Source: an uncultured Eubacteriales bacterium (GTDB taxonomy: Bacteria; Bacillota; Clostridia; Oscillospirales; Butyricicoccaceae). Taken from it: a stretch of 36,189 nucleotides of DNA. Below are positions 17,017 to 24,783 of this stretch, in pieces. The first letter of the stretch is position 1. Every line of letters starts with the position of its first letter. A model generated the notes under the pieces. That model saw nothing but the letters and a program-made list of their open reading frames with translations, searched no databases and had not been told where the DNA came from. The position numbers and the translations under genes are program-made. The DNA lies in NCBI GenBank assembly GCA_905199135.1, contig CAJKFC010000005.1, positions 1 through 36,189 on the forward strand, given 5' to 3'.

Positions 17017-17859
17017 TTAGCCTTCCGCGCTCACATGGTATATAAGATCGGGCATGACCGCCTCGGTGCCGTAGCTGTAAAACAGACCAAAGGAGTAGGC
17101 GTTTGACAGCTGAATCTTCACGGGGTCGGAAAGCGTTGTCATAACCGGCTGGGCAATGGCTCCGTCGGCCATTGCCATCATCGTGACGCCGCTCGGCAGA
17201 TATACGCTGGAATACACCTTTACACCGTGGAAAAGACCGAAATCACGGCCTGCCGTGTCCACATTGGAGTTGTTTGCAGAGGTATCGAGGAAATTGCGCA
17301 TTTTGCCGTAGGTTGCGGTATCGAGAATCACCGAGATCATATCGCGGTCTACACCGTCGACATAGTCGTTTTTCGTCGTCTCGATTTTCTGAATAAGCTC
17401 CTCCACCTGCTCGTTTATAGCTGTTGCCGTAAGAGTATAAGCCGTGCCGTTTGTCTCGGCGCAGCTGAAGAAAGCTCTTTCCAGATCGCGCTCCATGCTT
17501 TTGCTGTGACCCGATATTCGGCGGTCTATGAGATTATCTGTTCCGTAAAGTCTGGTGTCCTTTTCCTCCACCTCTTCGAGCAGCTCTCTGTCGGTGTTTA
17601 TAGATACAGGCACCGGCTTGGCCTTTATTTTGTCGGCCGCTCCCGCCGCCCTGGCCGTGCCGTAGGCCTTGGATGAGGCGTTTGCAAACCTCTTGGCCTC
17701 GACACTTCCCGAAGTGGGATCGCCGCTTAAATCCCTGTTTTTGAGTATGCCCGAGATGGTGCTTTTCTGCAGATTTTCTATTACAGGGCCGTATTTCTCG
17801 GACAGTTTGTCCTTGCCGGAAGGATCCAGCAAAATTGAAAGAGAGTCAATTCGTGACAT
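17017..17859 (-). CDS. Major capsid protein
   Basis: 280 residues. After an N-terminal arm (MSRIDSLSILLDPSGKDKLS) come the E-loop-like Gly/Ala stretch, KPVPVSINTDRELLEEVEEK, the long helix SMERDLERAFFSCAETNGTA, and the beta P-domain with ILDTATYGKMRNFLDTSANN. The end (SFGLFYSYGTEAVMPDLIYH) is typical of the HK97-fold capsids in this phage group. It follows the scaffold gene directly (21 bases), and no protease gene is present, in agreement with use of a separate scaffold. Confidence 0.82.
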   Translation of the reverse strand: MSRIDSLSILLDPSGKDKLSEKYGPVIENLQKSTISGILKNRDLSGDPTSGSVEAKRFANASSKAYGTARAAGAADKIKAKPVPVSINTDRELLEEVEEKDTRLYGTDNLIDRRISGHSKSMERDLERAFFSCAETNGTAYTLTATAINEQVEELIQKIETTKNDYVDGVDRDMISVILDTATYGKMRNFLDTSANNSNVDTAGRDFGLFHGVKVYSSVYLPSGVTMMAMADGAIAQPVMTTLSDPVKIQLSNAYSFGLFYSYGTEAVMPDLIYHVSAEG

Positions 17860-17880
17860 AAGTTTAAAATCCTTTCCTGT

Positions 17881-18423
17881 TTAAAAGAATGTGGGCATTT
17901 TGGGCTTTTCCGCCCCTTTTTCTCCCGTTATCTTGCCCATATTGACGGGAGAGACAGCGCTCTTAAAGACCCCTTCCTGGTCGTTCGTAAGAGAAGCGAA
18001 AAGCTCCGCGTCGCCTTTGCCCAGGTTTTCCGGCTTTTTGAGAGCGGCGGAGAATGCCTCCAAAACGCCGTTTTCCGTAAAGGACGAGGAAAACTCTCTA
18101 TCTCCCTTTGCCGCCTGAAATCTCTCTATGAGCTTTGCCCTTTCGGCCTCTTTTTCGGCCTGCGCCTGTCTCTCACTTTCCGCCTGCCTGTATTTCAAGA
18201 GCTCGGCTTTGAGAGCTTCGGCATCGTCTTTGTTTTGCTCCAGTGCCGCAATGGCGGCATTCGCCTCGTTAAGATCGCCTTTGAGCCTTTCGATGTCGCT
18301 GTCATACTTACCTTTTGCCACATAGCCGCCTTTGGCTAAGTCAAAAAGCTTCATGTCTTTTGTCTTTTCGAGAAACTGCTCCAATGTAAGGGAGTTCCCG
18401 CCGAAAATTTCCGTAAAATCCAT
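17881..18423 (-). CDS. Capsid scaffolding protein
   Basis: 180 residues from the ATG at 18423 behind AAAGGAAAC; the longer frame reads into the structured leader. Residues about 40-115 are a highly charged coiled coil (Ala/Glu/Lys/Gln-rich, KDDAEALKAELLKYRQAESE), and the C-terminus is a small basic helix-turn region with GEKGAEKPKMPTFF. The N-terminal LTLEQFLEKTKDMKLFDLAK motif is common to scaffolds in A118-like phages. It binds and shapes the capsid before DNA entry. Confidence 0.82.
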   Translation of the reverse strand: MDFTEIFGGNSLTLEQFLEKTKDMKLFDLAKGGYVAKGKYDSDIERLKGDLNEANAAIAALEQNKDDAEALKAELLKYRQAESERQAQAEKEAERAKLIERFQAAKGDREFSSSFTENGVLEAFSAALKKPENLGKGDAELFASLTNDQEGVFKSAVSPVNMGKITGEKGAEKPKMPTFF

Positions 18424-18530
18424 ATGTTTCCTTTCCGCCCCCAAATGGTTTTTATTTATAAATCCGCTGTACCGCAGCGAAAGGGGCCCGCGCATTTAAA
18501 CCTCTGCGCCCGAGGAATATTGTATAAATA

Positions 18531-18600
18531 AAAAAAGCGCGGACAGCCGCTTTTGCAGCTACCCACGCTCGGGTCTTCCGCTCAGACGCTCCTGAGCGGG
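18531..18600 (-). ncRNA. Attenuator-like structured leader of the scaffold/capsid genes
   Basis: On the minus strand there are three hairpins in order. The first has an 8-bp stem (592-599 with 578-585, i.e. 18592-18599/18578-18585) and loop GAGCGT. The second has a 4-bp stem (18571-18574/18561-18564) with the identical loop GAGCGT. After that, two structures compete for the same bases 18547-18550: AGCTGC with GCGGCT around an AAAA loop (18555-18560/18545-18550), or GCGG with CCGC (18547-18550/18539-18542), followed by seven T-rich positions as a terminator. This is the usual layout of an attenuator. No riboswitch class is recognised. The element lies in the 190-base gap between the 41-residue gene and the scaffold. 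Confidence 0.6.
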
Positions 18601-18614
18601 AGAAATATTTGATT

Positions 18615-18740
18615 TTATCCTTTTACCTCCCTGCGTTCGATCTTTATCACCCTGACCCCGTCTTTGACGGGTATCAGCTCGACGCGGTGGCCTTTTTTAA
18701 GGATCTCTTCGACAGTCTTTAAAACCTTTTCGTCTATCAT
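18615..18740 (-). CDS. Small conserved phage protein, 41 aa
   Basis: An ATG overlaps the stop of the 78-residue gene (ATGA). The protein, starting MIDEKVLKTVEEILKKGHRV and including IPVKDGVRVIKIERREV, is of a type often found in the head region of Firmicutes phages: a helix and a beta hairpin. It is shorter than usual annotation limits and is easily missed. No function is known to me. Confidence 0.7.
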   Translation of the reverse strand: MIDEKVLKTVEEILKKGHRVELIPVKDGVRVIKIERREVKG

Positions 18741-18973
18741 TTTTTCTCTTCGTCCAAAACCTCGATCTTTGTTATTTCGGTATCGACAAACGACATTCCC
18801 GCTGCGCCTATGACATGGTAATAATTACAATCTATATCTATTTCCGTGAGTTCGTTTCCGTCGTCGTCATAGTCAAAGCAATATCCCGTCATTGTCCCTG
18901 TAAACGCCATTCCGCTGTCGCAGTAAACTCGAATCTTTTTACCGAGGTATCTGTCCGGATATTCTATTCTCAT
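18737..18973 (-). CDS. Candidate immunity or LSM-like protein next to the Ntox50 toxin
   Basis: 78 residues, ATG behind AGGAAGGTGAGTAT, 4 bases after the toxin stop. The pattern GKKIRVYCDSGMAFTGTMTG, an acidic DYDDDGNELTEIDID, then EITKIEVL suggests a small beta-barrel like Sm-type folds. It follows the Ntox50-type toxin at once, the place where immunity genes usually are. Its acidity would suit binding to a basic RNase. The immunity role is inference from context; it may also be a general phage accessory protein. Confidence 0.55.
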   Translation of the reverse strand: MRIEYPDRYLGKKIRVYCDSGMAFTGTMTGYCFDYDDDGNELTEIDIDCNYYHVIGAAGMSFVDTEITKIEVLDEEKK

Positions 18974-18977
18974 ATAC

Positions 18978-19355
18978 TCACCTTCCTGAATAGGGTACTA
19001 CATGCACTCCCGTCTTGCTGTAATGGATTTTACCTCTTTCTGTGTATATTATAACATTTTCTTCGTTTATTGTATAGCCCAAAACGGTACCCGCATGTAT
19101 AATTTCTTTTTTGTCCCATTCACCTTTGGCATTTGATGACATTACGCCGCTGCCTGCCGTTCTGTTCACTATTTCCTGAAGCTCTTCCATGCTGACGGTG
19201 ATGACGCTTCGTCCCTTTGTACTCGTGCCCTCCATATGGCGCTTCTGTTTCTCGGGGTTTATATTGATGGGGTATTCCCCGTTTCTTATGGCATCACGGG
19301 CTTTTTGTATAGACAGCGCGCCTTTATCCGCAATCTCCGCTTCGGCTTTCGACAA
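18978..19355 (-). CDS. Ntox50-type (bacterial toxin 50) domain protein, separated from MuF
   Basis: 125 residues. From about residue 35 the sequence PEKQKRHMEGT, then a GSGVMS region, HAGTVLGYT and GKIHYSKTGVHVVPY matches the bacterial toxin 50 domain, which is an RNase-type domain commonly placed at the C-terminus of phage MuF head proteins. Here the domain is in a different frame, starting at a TTG that overlaps the MuF gene by 32 bases. The first 30 residues (helical KAEAEIADKGALSIQKARDA) look like a linker. Whether this is a fission, reinitiation or a one-base indel in a fused gene cannot be seen. Target: probably cellular RNA in the infected competitor. Confidence 0.7.
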   Translation of the reverse strand: MSKAEAEIADKGALSIQKARDAIRNGEYPININPEKQKRHMEGTSTKGRSVITVSMEELQEIVNRTAGSGVMSSNAKGEWDKKEIIHAGTVLGYTINEENVIIYTERGKIHYSKTGVHVVPYSGR

Positions 19356-20478
19356 TCATCTTGTCGTTTCTCACTCTAAGACCTGCCTTTTCCGCCGTCT
19401 CATTGTATTTTGCCCTTATTTCCCGTATTTTTGTCTGGGCCTGTCTTCTGAGTACGCCGTCACCCGATATTTTCGCCAGGTTGGCTATGTCCTTCTGCTG
19501 CCGTATCTTTGTCTCGAGTCTTCTCATGAGCTGAGACGCCTCGTATATCGTATAGGATTTTCCGTCTATTTCACAGCCTTTGCGGTTGCTCTCCCGCCAC
19601 TTTTTCAGCTGCTCATCGCTGTATCTTCGGGGAGATATGCCGATGAGGATATAGCTGGGAAAATGTCGGCAGTTCCACTGCATGACAGGGCGGCGAAAGC
19701 CCTCGTATCTGTTCCCGTCTGTATCGCTAAAGCTGCTTCCCGACTGCATTTTCTCATATTCCTCAAGGGTATACTGCCTGCCCTGGGCCGCCTCGTGGTC
19801 GGCAGCCGAATACGGATGGGCCGACAGCTCCACGCCGTCCGCTCCGATCTGCTCTCCTATCTGCCTCTGGGCCTCACCGGCTATCTGCTTTACACCGTCG
19901 AGAATATTCATGCGTATCGCAGTGTCGAGCCTGCGGGTATGCCCGCTTTCGTATGTCACCCTCAGCCCGTCTCCCCCCAGCTTTCGCATGGAGGATCTTA
20001 TGGCCGAGTTATAGTCGTCCACTCCGCGGGAAACGGCGTCTATGGCGTCGCTGACCGTCTCACGGTAATTCTCGTCTATATTCGTGGTTTTGGAGTAGTT
20101 TATAAAGGTCTCCTCGGTCTGAGCCGAGACAGCTTCGATATATGTCATGAGGGAATGATTTTGAAGTAGAGGAATAGGTTTCTTCCATGTCTGTACCGCC
20201 GGAAAATCCGCCGAGGCGTACTCTTCCTCAGCGGCCCTCTTTAAAAGGGCGCTCACCTCTTTTGCCGACAGACCGAGAGCTTTTTCAAGCTCCTTTTTTA
20301 TCTTTCGGGACTGCGCCCCGTATATCCTCATCTGCTCTATTCGGTTTACACTCTGAGGATTCAGCCTGCCTATCGTCTTTATCTGCTCCCCCACTTTTTT
20401 AAGATATTCGCCGTTTACCTTGTCTATCCTCTCCCGTATTTTCTCGAAGGCCGACTCTATCTGCTTTTCACTCAGCAT
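19324..20478 (-). CDS. Minor capsid protein, MuF/SPP1 gp7-like head morphogenesis (A118 gp5 class)
   Basis: 384 residues behind GGAG at the right spacing. A helical N-terminal half with EKIRERIDKVNGEYLKKVGE and SNRIEQMRIYG-type helices is followed by the MuF core: DTAIRMNILDGVKQIAGEAQ, VELSAHPYSAADHEAAQG and VMQWNCRHFPSYILIGISP. The protein enters the capsid near the portal and can carry toxins. The end (RNDKMIVESRSGDCG) is not conserved-looking, and the toxin domain lies in the next frame. Confidence 0.85.
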   Translation of the reverse strand: MLSEKQIESAFEKIRERIDKVNGEYLKKVGEQIKTIGRLNPQSVNRIEQMRIYGAQSRKIKKELEKALGLSAKEVSALLKRAAEEEYASADFPAVQTWKKPIPLLQNHSLMTYIEAVSAQTEETFINYSKTTNIDENYRETVSDAIDAVSRGVDDYNSAIRSSMRKLGGDGLRVTYESGHTRRLDTAIRMNILDGVKQIAGEAQRQIGEQIGADGVELSAHPYSAADHEAAQGRQYTLEEYEKMQSGSSFSDTDGNRYEGFRRPVMQWNCRHFPSYILIGISPRRYSDEQLKKWRESNRKGCEIDGKSYTIYEASQLMRRLETKIRQQKDIANLAKISGDGVLRRQAQTKIREIRAKYNETAEKAGLRVRNDKMIVESRSGDCG

Positions 20479-20481
20479 AAA

Positions 20482-21840
20482 TTACGGCTCCAGATCCTCG
20501 GGAGAGATCAGCGCAGAGACGCTCCTCGTCTGTTCCTTCCTCACATTTTCTATCTCTTCCCTGGCATCGGCAACAGACTGCCCCGTCACCCAGCTGTTGA
20601 GACGCTCCGATGAGATGATGCCGCGGCTCTCCAGCTCGGAAAGCTGCTCAAAAGTCTCTCGGCTGCTCTCCGCAAGGGACATATCCCAGTCAAAGCTCAC
20701 CCTGCACCTGCCCGCCGCTCCGCTGGGTGTCAGCGAGAAGAGCTCGGCGTACATGTCCACCGAATACACAAGGTCTTCCATACATCTCTGTATGTTTTTC
20801 CTTATGTCCGAAACGAGACAAAAGGTGTCATGGTTGGCGCTCTTTATCTCGGTGGCGGTGGCTCCGTAGGTGGACGGCTCTGTCAGTATGCCCCTCGAGG
20901 TGCCCACTTCCTTTTCAAGCTGAAGGGCAAGGGCGCTGTATCTTGCGTAATATGAGCTGTCCCTTATGCTCGGGTCAAACACCTCCCAGAAGCTCTTTCC
21001 GTCCAAAGAAGGCGATCCCGAAAACTTCCTAAAAAGTCCGTTTTCAGGCAGCTTTCCGTCCTTGCCGAAGAGAAACTCATCGGCGCCCACGAAAGCCTTT
21101 TTGATTTCGTATTCATTCTCTATCTGGCGGGCCAGCTCATGAAGCTGTCTTATAGTGTCGCCGCAGCCGTATGTTATGGGCACACCGTAAAAGCTGTCCT
21201 CCTCCCTGTTGTCCTTGGGACATTTCAAAAAGGCGACAGGTATTCGGTCTATGCCCGCGGCGGTGAACTCGGGCGTTATAAGAGCCCATTCCTCCACCGT
21301 GTCCAAAGGCACCTCGTTTCCGCTGCCGTCCAGGGCTTTGATGATGACCGAAAGGGTATCTCCCTCAAGGGTATAGTCGATAATGCGGCTGTAATATGTG
21401 TTTCCCACCTGTTTTATCTCGGCCGTCACCGTAAGTGAGGTCATTCTTCCGTCGCCTCTTACGCCGTTTACGATGCAGCGGGTCTGATCGAGAGAGGCCA
21501 CATATATCCTGTCTTTTATGACATAGGGCACGAGAAACTTTCCGCCTTTTCCCAAAGCCTGGGCAACAGTCTGTTTTATGCCGTCCCATACGGGATATAT
21601 GACGGTGCATACAAACTCGCTGCGTCTGCTTTTTTCTCCGTCTGCGTCGAGGACAGTCATGCTGCTGTCGCTCACCGCCTTATTGGCCAGAGAGCCGGCA
21701 AAAAGAGCAGAAAAGTTTACGCTCTGTATGTCCTCATATTCCCTCTTATATCGGCGGCTTTTCTGAATATCGCCCTCGGTTTTTTCGGGAACTGTCTTGC
21801 CGAAAACGGCGTATATACGCCTTTTAAGCTGCTGAAAAAT
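20482..21840 (-). CDS. Portal protein (likely non-canonical ATT start)
   Basis: The open frame runs upstream of the first possible GTG (21675) by 55 codons that look coding: QQLKRRIYAVFGKTVPEKTE and YKREYEDIQSVNFSALFAGS, the normal N-terminus of this portal family. No ATG, GTG or TTG exists in that part. A perfect GAGGAGGTGA is placed 8-10 bases before an in-frame ATT at 21840, with a stop (TGA) just before. An ATT start is therefore most likely; a sequencing change is possible. The product is 452 residues of a SPP1/A118-type portal: IPVAFLKCPKDNREEDSFYG, IKSANHDTFCLVSDIRKNIQ and SVDMYAELF. It forms the dodecameric DNA gate. Confidence 0.85.
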   Translation of the reverse strand: MFQQLKRRIYAVFGKTVPEKTEGDIQKSRRYKREYEDIQSVNFSALFAGSLANKAVSDSSMTVLDADGEKSRRSEFVCTVIYPVWDGIKQTVAQALGKGGKFLVPYVIKDRIYVASLDQTRCIVNGVRGDGRMTSLTVTAEIKQVGNTYYSRIIDYTLEGDTLSVIIKALDGSGNEVPLDTVEEWALITPEFTAAGIDRIPVAFLKCPKDNREEDSFYGVPITYGCGDTIRQLHELARQIENEYEIKKAFVGADEFLFGKDGKLPENGLFRKFSGSPSLDGKSFWEVFDPSIRDSSYYARYSALALQLEKEVGTSRGILTEPSTYGATATEIKSANHDTFCLVSDIRKNIQRCMEDLVYSVDMYAELFSLTPSGAAGRCRVSFDWDMSLAESSRETFEQLSELESRGIISSERLNSWVTGQSVADAREEIENVRKEQTRSVSALISPEDLEP

Positions 21841-21854
21841 ATATTGTCACCTCC

Positions 21855-23153
21855 TCAAAGCAAAAGCTGTTTTAAAAACGCGCTGAAGCTGTACTCAAAA
21901 GCGTCCAGCGTGTCTATGTCGGTGCTGCCGTCGTCCAGTCTCACATCATGGGGTTTTGAAGGATCCCACACGGCGTCGCTCAGAGCCGACACCAGGCTTG
22001 AGCATTCGTCTTTTACATATCGAAATCTGTCTGCCGAAAGCAGAATGTCCATCGTGCGTATTCTGTCGATTATCTCTCCCTTGAAACAGCTGCGCACATT
22101 GTACTTCGTCTGGCGGTACATAGAGTTGATTATGGCCTGCTCGGCGCTGTCGGCGTACACATAATCCACCTCTTTGTAGTCTCTTTCCACCCCTTCTGCA
22201 AACCGCGTAAACATACCTGTCATCTGTTCTACGCTGACTCCCTTTGCCGGTATGCGGACCGTCCTCAATGCGATGAGCTTTCGGTCTTCCGTTATCCCCG
22301 ACGCCGCAAAGGCGTAGGCCGACTTGTTTCCGCCGAAATCCACTCCTATTGTTATAAACTTCAAGGGCGGAATGTCCTTGCATTCTGTCTCATATCGTTT
22401 CGGATTGTCGGCGAAAAGAGGATATACAAGCCCTTCGGCAGTGCAGCGCTCTCCCAGAATATCCCTTCGGTACCATACGCTCTGTTCATCGTACTGGCTC
22501 TTTATCTCGGCTTTGCGCTGCTCTGTCACCGAGAGATTGTCCTCCAGGGTAAAGTGACAGTACTGATATCCTCCCTCATACCCGTTTCGGTATTTGTCTA
22601 TGTAGTCGGTGTATATCCTGTGATTCGGTCCGCAGGGGTTGAGATCCCAGAGCACAAGAGGGTCTTTGGCCGCCGCCTGACGGCCGAAGGCGACCTTGAT
22701 AAACGATGTTCGGCTGTCGTCTTCGTCATAGTGTTCGTTTATCTCGGTGGCTATCCAAAGCCCGTAGGAGTTGCCCAGAATGCGTTTATAGCTGTCGGCA
22801 CGCCCTCCGCCTGCAAATACCACTATTTTCTCCCCCGTCTGAGTGTTTACAAACAGAGCTTCATTGTCGCGGTACTTGCCCCATCGGCAGCGGCCGCGGA
22901 ACAGGTTTTCAAGCCCGAACCCGTTGCACACTCCTATGTTGAGCTTTGCGTTTCCTATGGTTGCGCCGCTGGCAAGATGTATCCTGTCACGGCACTTTTC
23001 AAGATATGCGGCGGCTATAATGCAGTGGTCTATGGTCTTTCCCGACCTTATCGCCCCTTCCGCCACATTCATCTTGTTGTGAAAGGCGGCACGGATATAT
23101 CGCTTGTGCTTTTCACTGAAAGGGGCCCAGGGTATTGTCGATGTCAGTTTCAT
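21855..23153 (-). CDS. terL: Terminase large subunit
   Basis: 432 residues, start overlapping the TerS stop (ATGA). ATPase: adenine/Walker A region with AEGAIRSGKTIDHC (residues about 30-43); the Walker B-like strand has GLWIATEINEHYDED. Nuclease: ITIGVDFGGNKSAYAFAASG (about 263) and YADSAEQAIINSMYRQ, with C-terminal DALEYSF-like acid residues (actual DTLDAFEYSFSAF). It packages DNA into the prohead with TerS and portal. Length and order are standard for phages of this type. Confidence 0.93.
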   Translation of the reverse strand: MKLTSTIPWAPFSEKHKRYIRAAFHNKMNVAEGAIRSGKTIDHCIIAAAYLEKCRDRIHLASGATIGNAKLNIGVCNGFGLENLFRGRCRWGKYRDNEALFVNTQTGEKIVVFAGGGRADSYKRILGNSYGLWIATEINEHYDEDDSRTSFIKVAFGRQAAAKDPLVLWDLNPCGPNHRIYTDYIDKYRNGYEGGYQYCHFTLEDNLSVTEQRKAEIKSQYDEQSVWYRRDILGERCTAEGLVYPLFADNPKRYETECKDIPPLKFITIGVDFGGNKSAYAFAASGITEDRKLIALRTVRIPAKGVSVEQMTGMFTRFAEGVERDYKEVDYVYADSAEQAIINSMYRQTKYNVRSCFKGEIIDRIRTMDILLSADRFRYVKDECSSLVSALSDAVWDPSKPHDVRLDDGSTDIDTLDAFEYSFSAFLKQLLL

Positions 23154-23554
23154 AGCTTGAGCTTATCGGCCAGAGCCGACAGGTCTTCGACCTCCCTGCT
23201 CACTCCCTGGGGAGATGTGAACTTGTCGATAAGTGTGCCCAGGGCCGTCGTGATCTGAGACGGCGTTGCCGCCGCCAGCTTGTCGGGATCGTTTAATGCG
23301 GCAAGCCCTTTTCCTATGATTTCGCACACAAGATCTCTGTTTTTCTCCATGTACGCATATATGTCGGCCGTGTTCTCCTCTTTTTTCTGCAATACTTTTT
23401 GCTCAAAATCGGAACATTCGCTTACGACGCGCTTTACTGTGGCAGGTGCCACCTTGTTCTTTTTTCCCGTGGCTCTCAGGCTGCCGCTTTCGAGATAATC
23501 GACCACTATTTTCTTCTTTTGCCTGTCTGTCAGCCGCGCAGCTATAATAACCAC
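23150..23554 (-). CDS. terS: Terminase small subunit
   Basis: 134 residues, GTG start behind GGGAGGTG. The N-terminal helix-turn-helix (LTDRQKKKIVVDYLESGSLR, then ATGKKNKVAPATVKRVVSE) binds the packaging site. The middle forms a helical core (EENTADIYAYMEKNRDLVCE), and a C-terminal tail ends in DLSALADKLKL for binding to TerL. It is the first late gene, 100 bases downstream of inverted and direct repeats that may be its recognition site. Confidence 0.85.
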   Translation of the reverse strand: MVIIAARLTDRQKKKIVVDYLESGSLRATGKKNKVAPATVKRVVSECSDFEQKVLQKKEENTADIYAYMEKNRDLVCEIIGKGLAALNDPDKLAAATPSQITTALGTLIDKFTSPQGVSREVEDLSALADKLKL

Positions 23555-23644
23555 CTCCCTGCGCCGAAAAATCTTCGGTAAAGTAAAATTATTCAGTAAT
23601 CATCACCGCACTCCCACCCCTGTGTCTCTCTGTGATGCTATGTA

Positions 23645-23697
23645 CCCGAAATGTCCTCACTGTCATCATATCACAGAAAATCGGGACATTCGGGACA
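23645..23697 (-). promoter_or_regulatory. Late promoter and/or packaging-site repeats before terS
   Basis: Two direct copies of TCGGGACA (23681-23688 and 23690-23697; TGTCCCGA on the minus strand) are 9 bases apart. A related inverted copy is at 23645-23656. Between them, on the minus strand, lies an extended minus-10 TGATATGAT (TATGAT at 23665-23670) without a good minus-35, so the double repeat is where an activator would bind. An additional CATCAC/GTGATG inverted pair is at 23601-23606/23632-23637. The preceding gene codes for a DUF1492/ArpU-like regulator. Alternatively this is the cos/pac region. Both readings are inference. Confidence 0.5.
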
Positions 23698-23711
23698 AGT
23701 TTTAAAAAGAG

Positions 23712-23733
23712 AAAAAAGGCGCCGTGCGCCTTT
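23712..23733 (-). terminator. Intrinsic terminator at the end of the early operon
   Basis: A perfect 8-bp stem (AAAGGCGC, 23726-23733 with 23715-23722) with a 3-base loop is followed by three more T on the minus strand. It overlaps the stop codon of the DUF1492-like gene and separates early from late transcription. Confidence 0.75.
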
Positions 23734-24065
23734 CATCTCCCCATCTTCTGAAGGTATCTGTAAGCCCTCTTTTTTACGCTCTCCGCCGTGTTGCCGCCTC
23801 CCACCCTCATGGCTACCGCAGTCCACGAAAGTCCGTAAAGATATCGGTATTTGAGTATCATTCGCATGAGAGGGTCGTCGGCGCTCTCTATAAACCGAGT
23901 CAGCTTTTCAAGCTCTCTTTCAAGCCGCGCAGACTTTCTCTGAAGAAGCCGTCTCTTTTTCTCCCTGTCCTTTGGGCTCAGCCTGTCTTTAAAGTCCATA
24001 TCCTCATCTAAAGATAATATCTCCCGCTGCAGATACAAAAGGCGCGAAAGCTCCTTCTGAGTCAT
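23733..24065 (-). CDS. DUF1492/ArpU-like late transcription regulator
   Basis: 110 residues from the ATG at 24065, which overlaps the stop of the HUH gene as ATGA. The N-terminal two thirds are a charged helical region (KDREKKRRLLQRKSARLERE). The C-terminus has ADDPLMRMILKYRYLYGLSW followed by TAVAMRVGGGNTAESVKKRA, a sigma-70 region 4-like helix-turn-helix. Such genes precede terS in many Firmicutes prophages and switch on late genes. The repeats at 23645-23697 may be its target. Confidence 0.75.
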   Translation of the reverse strand: MTQKELSRLLYLQREILSLDEDMDFKDRLSPKDREKKRRLLQRKSARLERELEKLTRFIESADDPLMRMILKYRYLYGLSWTAVAMRVGGGNTAESVKKRAYRYLQKMGR

Positions 24066-24751
24066 ACCGTATACCTCACATAATCTCTGCCCCTTGCCGG
24101 ATCGTATTCCTCCCTCGACATGACCTTGGCATTTTTCGGCGTTTTTATAGGGGTCATCTTTCTGACCGTAACCTCGTCCCATTCGGGGAGCTTTAAGTTC
24201 CTCGAGGGTCTGTATTTTTTCGCGTCGGGTATATCTCTTTTGACATTCCTCAAAAGATATACCGCCAGAGAGGTGTAATCCTTCTGATTCTGCAAAAGAC
24301 GGTAATTGACATTTCCCATAGGCCAGTTGGCGCACACCGTCTCGAAATCCACTCTGTTCATCACGATGTGGTGGTGAGGCCTTGCCGGCAGCAGCGTCTG
24401 AGAGCTGCGCTGTCCTATCACCCATACCGACTTCAGCTCCTGTCCCTGTTTTTTGAGCCTGTATTTGAGACGGCGCAAAAACAGCCTTCCGTCTCTCTCA
24501 ATTCCGCCTTCGTCCTTTAGGCTGCCGTCCTCATAGTCCAGAGTTATAAGCATATCTCCCGAGTGAAAATTGCAGTTGAGTGTTCTCGCCAGTCTCTTGA
24601 CCGCCGTTTTGAAATTGCTGTCCGCCTTCCTCAAATCGGAGGCTCCCTTTTTTCTCTCGGCCCTGGTCATCTTTTTAAGACCTTTAAGACAGTAAAACTC
24701 CTCAACGCAGTCTCCGCTCCTGCATATTTTTTTCACAAGTCTCTTCTCCAC
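24062..24751 (-). CDS. HUH-type replication/relaxase-like protein (REP_ORF2-G2P class)
   Basis: 229 residues. I choose the GTG at 24751 behind GGGGAAAGGAGAGG; the longer frame reads through four hairpins. Motifs in order: GDMLITLDYED (motif 1, about residue 65), PARPHHHIVMNRVDF (His-hydrophobic-His metal motif, about 125), and YTSLAVYLLRNVKRD (Tyr-containing catalytic helix, about 160). This is the plan of single-strand nicking Rep proteins of rolling-circle plasmids and filamentous phages. In dsDNA phages of Clostridia such genes occur but their use is not clear. Another replication protein is at 26609-27688. Confidence 0.75.
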   Translation of the reverse strand: MEKRLVKKICRSGDCVEEFYCLKGLKKMTRAERKKGASDLRKADSNFKTAVKRLARTLNCNFHSGDMLITLDYEDGSLKDEGGIERDGRLFLRRLKYRLKKQGQELKSVWVIGQRSSQTLLPARPHHHIVMNRVDFETVCANWPMGNVNYRLLQNQKDYTSLAVYLLRNVKRDIPDAKKYRPSRNLKLPEWDEVTVRKMTPIKTPKNAKVMSREEYDPARGRDYVRYTV

Positions 24752-24783
24752 ATTCCTCTCCTTTCCCCTTGGTTGAAAACTTA

